Origin: Kosakonia sacchari SP1
GTDB taxonomy: Bacteria > Pseudomonadota > Gammaproteobacteria > Enterobacterales > Enterobacteriaceae
NCBI RefSeq assembly: GCF_000300455.3
Contig: NZ_CP007215.2
Span: 1,860,001 to 1,924,000, forward strand
Direction: 5' to 3'
Length of the DNA: 64,000 nt
Shown here: piece after piece, positions 62,406-64,000 of the stretch
How positions within the stretch are numbered: position 1 is the stretch's first letter
How the letters are laid out: the number at the start of each line of letters is the position of its first letter
The notes under the pieces: model-generated
Told to the model about the DNA's origin: nothing
Seen by the model: only the letters and a program-made list of their open reading frames with translations
Database searches by the model: none
Made by a program: the position numbers and the translations under genes

Positions 62406-62909
62406 ATGACCGGTATGAGTAATGTAGCAAAACTGGCGGGCGAGCCATCAGGTCAGGAGTTCCTGGTTTTCACTCTGGGCGATGAAGAATACGGAATCGA
62501 TATTCTCAAAGTGCAGGAAATTCGTGGCTATGATCAGGTGACCCGAATCGCCAATACCCCCGACTTTATCAAAGGCGTCACCAACCTGCGCGGTGTGATT
62601 GTGCCGATTGTCGACCTGCGTGTGAAGTTCAGCCAGGGCGATGTCGAGTATGATGAAAACACGGTCGTTATCGTGCTGAATCTCGGTCAGCGCGTGGTGG
62701 GGATTGTGGTTGATGGTGTTTCCGACGTCCTGTCGCTGGCATCTGACCAGATCCGCCCGGCACCGGAATTCGCGGTCACGCTGTCGACCGAATACCTGAC
62801 AGGCCTCGGCGCGCTCGGCGACCGTATGCTGATTCTGGTAAATATTGAAAAACTGCTCAACAGTGAAGAGATGGCGTTGCTTGACATTGCAGCCTCGCAC
62901 GTAGCGTAA
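62406..62909 (+). CDS. cheW: Chemotaxis coupling protein CheW
   Basis: CheW links receptors to CheA in the chemosensory array. The 167 residues equal E. coli CheW. The core [20 protein letters not shown] is the family consensus. It lies 22 bases after cheA. In E. coli tar follows in the same region; here a terminator and a pilus gene follow instead. Confidence 0.97.
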   Translation: MTGMSNVAKLAGEPSGQEFLVFTLGDEEYGIDILKVQEIRGYDQVTRIANTPDFIKGVTNLRGVIVPIVDLRVKFSQGDVEYDENTVVIVLNLGQRVVGIVVDGVSDVLSLASDQIRPAPEFAVTLSTEYLTGLGALGDRMLILVNIEKLLNSEEMALLDIAASHVA

Positions 62910-62933
62910 TAATCACGCCAGTTGCGAAATAAT

Positions 62934-62970
62934 AAAGGTGGGTGAAGTTGCTTCATCCGCCTTTATTTTT
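62934..62970 (+). terminator. Terminator after cheW
   Basis: A 14-bp stem with G-T pairs (62934-62947 with 62951-62964) and a 3-base loop, then ATTTTTGTCTTTTTT. It ends the motAB-cheAW transcript. Confidence 0.88.
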
Positions 62971-63327
62971 GTCTTTTTTCTGCCGCTATAATATATATCC
63001 TTCATGTCCGCTTAATTTATATTTCATAAAACCCTCTTACTTCTCTTTACCACTGGTCATATATTGTGATGCTTATCACGAATCAAGGTATATATCTTTC
63101 AAAAAATTAATGGCTTAGTCATTTGTCATTCGCTAACTAAATGATTTAAAGGTATTAAATCATCCCTGCCCATGAATTTTGCGCCGTTACGTTTAAGTGG
63201 TTGAAGCGCGCAGCGTAAACTAAATTTCTGTTATTCCTGCTTTACTTGTTTGCGTGTTTTCCTTATTTCGGTGGCCAATGAATTGCACGTGGAATAAACA
63301 GCACGCGGTATTTTTGGAGGTGGAAAC
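62971..63327 (+). other. AT-rich regulatory region of the pilus locus
   Basis: No gene seen in this 357-base spacer. It contains a near-consensus CRP site at 63065-63080 and a perfect 9-bp inverted repeat at 63141-63163 (ATGATTTAA-AGGTA-TTAAATCAT), both plausible control sites for the spore-coat-U gene. Confidence 0.6.
63065..63080 (+). promoter_or_regulatory. Candidate CRP site upstream of pilus locus
   Basis: TGTGA-TGCTTA-TCACG matches nine of ten conserved bases of the CRP consensus. Confidence 0.65.
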
Positions 63328-63897
63328 ATGAACAGAAAATTACTTTATGTGCTGGCAAGCGGTGTGCTGGTGATGGCCGGGCAAAATGCGCGTGCGGTTA
63401 CCAGTAGCGGGACGATTGGCGCGACATTGACGTTGACTAACGGCTGCCTGATTAACGGCTCGCCAAGCCAGAACGGTATCAATTTTGGTTCGCTCGATTT
63501 TGGCACGCATCCGGCAACATTTTCAGAGCTCACCACGCAACTCACCAACGCAGGCGGTGGTAACAGCTTCGGTATTCAATGCACGACAACCGATTACACC
63601 GTGCAGGTAACCGGCAACACCAACTCTACCGCACCTGGCACCGTCGTTGGCACACCGGGAACGCCTGCCCGTTACCTGGTCAACGCGGCCAATACCACGC
63701 AAGGTGTTGCCTACAGCCTCTATAGCGATAGTGGCTTCAGCAACGTCATCACGAACAACACCAACATTCCTCGCGCTTCAACAGCCGGTGGCGTTGATAA
63801 CTACACACTCTATGGGCGGATTTCCGGCGGCGGCAACAGCGTCAGCGTCGTACCGGGAACCTATACCGATACGATCAATGTGAGCGTGACGTACTAA
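63328..63897 (+). CDS. Spore coat protein U domain pilin (Csu-like archaic chaperone-usher pilus subunit)
   Basis: A 189-residue secreted protein. The signal peptide ends near Ala23 (MAGQNARA). The mature part starts with a beta strand, then NGCLING with the first Cys, INFGSLDFGTH and a second Cys in FGIQCTTTDYTV: the disulfide and LDFG pattern of SCPU pilins. It ends YTDTINVSVTY, the typical last strand. GGAGG lies 8 bases before the ATG. Such subunits form thin adhesive pili (CsuA/B type) with a chaperone and usher that would lie beyond the window. Confidence 0.9.
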   Translation: MNRKLLYVLASGVLVMAGQNARAVTSSGTIGATLTLTNGCLINGSPSQNGINFGSLDFGTHPATFSELTTQLTNAGGGNSFGIQCTTTDYTVQVTGNTNSTAPGTVVGTPGTPARYLVNAANTTQGVAYSLYSDSGFSNVITNNTNIPRASTAGGVDNYTLYGRISGGGNSVSVVPGTYTDTINVSVTY

Positions 63898-63907
63898 ACC
63901 TCCCCAT

Positions 63908-64000
63908 ATGATGCCTGGCGGCATGCGTGTTTCCCTGCGGGGAAACCGGGGATCTCTGCGCGTCATTTCTGGGCTGATGCTGTTCGGGATGATGGCCTCT
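63908..64000 (+). CDS. Start of a second secreted protein of the pilus locus (cut by window edge)
   Basis: An open frame from the ATG at 63908 to the right edge encodes about 31 residues with a basic start (MRVSLRGNRGSLR at residues 6-18) and then a hydrophobic core (VISGLMLFGMMAS), which looks like a signal peptide. It begins 10 bases after the pilin stop, so it is probably the next pilus gene. Starts at 63911 or 63923 are equally possible and no strong ribosome site is seen. Confidence 0.5.
   Translation, partial: MMPGGMRVSLRGNRGSLRVISGLMLFGMMAS

Overview
The window is a chromosomal segment from a member of the Enterobacteriaceae. Gene order from fliM to cheW follows the Escherichia coli flagellar region, and most proteins are near-full-length matches to E. 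coli families as I remember them. Three tandem flagellin genes, a carbohydrate-gene island beside them and a spore-coat-U fimbrial locus after cheW point to a Kosakonia/Enterobacter-like genome. The genus is an inference; no 16S rRNA gene is present.

Layout. Positions 1-8275 hold the basal-body/export cluster fliM(partial)-L-K-J-I-H-G-F on the minus strand, with fliE divergent. Positions 8494-10961 are an accessory stretch: a VOC-fold protein, a DgcZ-type zinc-sensing diguanylate cyclase and a WcbI-like protein. Positions 11050-14613 carry yedF-yedE, yedD and amyA. Positions 14788-20338 carry fliT-S-D (minus) and three near-identical 301-residue flagellin genes (plus), each with its own FliA (sigma-28) promoter and terminator. 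Positions 20521-32489 are a probable flagellin glycosylation island: two giant glycosyltransferase-like proteins, then an aminotransferase, an ATP-grasp enzyme, a Gfo/Idh/MocA oxidoreductase and an FkbM methyltransferase. Positions 32589-37341 hold fliA-fliZ and the cystine/D-cysteine genes tcyJ-dcyD-tcyL-tcyN. Positions 37627-42650 hold sdiA, yecF, uvrY-uvrC, pgsA and tRNA-Gly/Cys/Leu. Positions 43047-49920 hold tyrP, a small Cys-rich protein, yecH, ftnA, yecR, an RpiB/LacAB-like isomerase, an MFS exporter, the 27-residue azuC, yecJ and a DJ-1 protein. Positions 50238-56648 hold araFGH, otsBA and uspC. Positions 57426-62909 hold flhDC, motAB and cheA-cheW, followed by a terminator. Positions 63328-64000 begin a spore-coat-U (archaic chaperone-usher type) pilus locus where E. 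coli has tar.

How it works together. FlhDC (with a CRP site upstream) turns on the basal-body genes and fliA. FliA then reads the GTCGATAA/GCCGATAA promoters of fliC and fliDST. FliS, FliT and FliZ are the export chaperones and regulator of the same cascade. The island beside fliC probably builds and attaches a sugar to the short flagellins. DgcZ and the pilus genes suggest a switch between motility and attachment.

The most interesting parts are the flagellin array with its glycan island, including a second glycosyltransferase whose GT2 catalytic motifs look lost, and the pilus locus that separates cheW from the rest of the chemotaxis operon.
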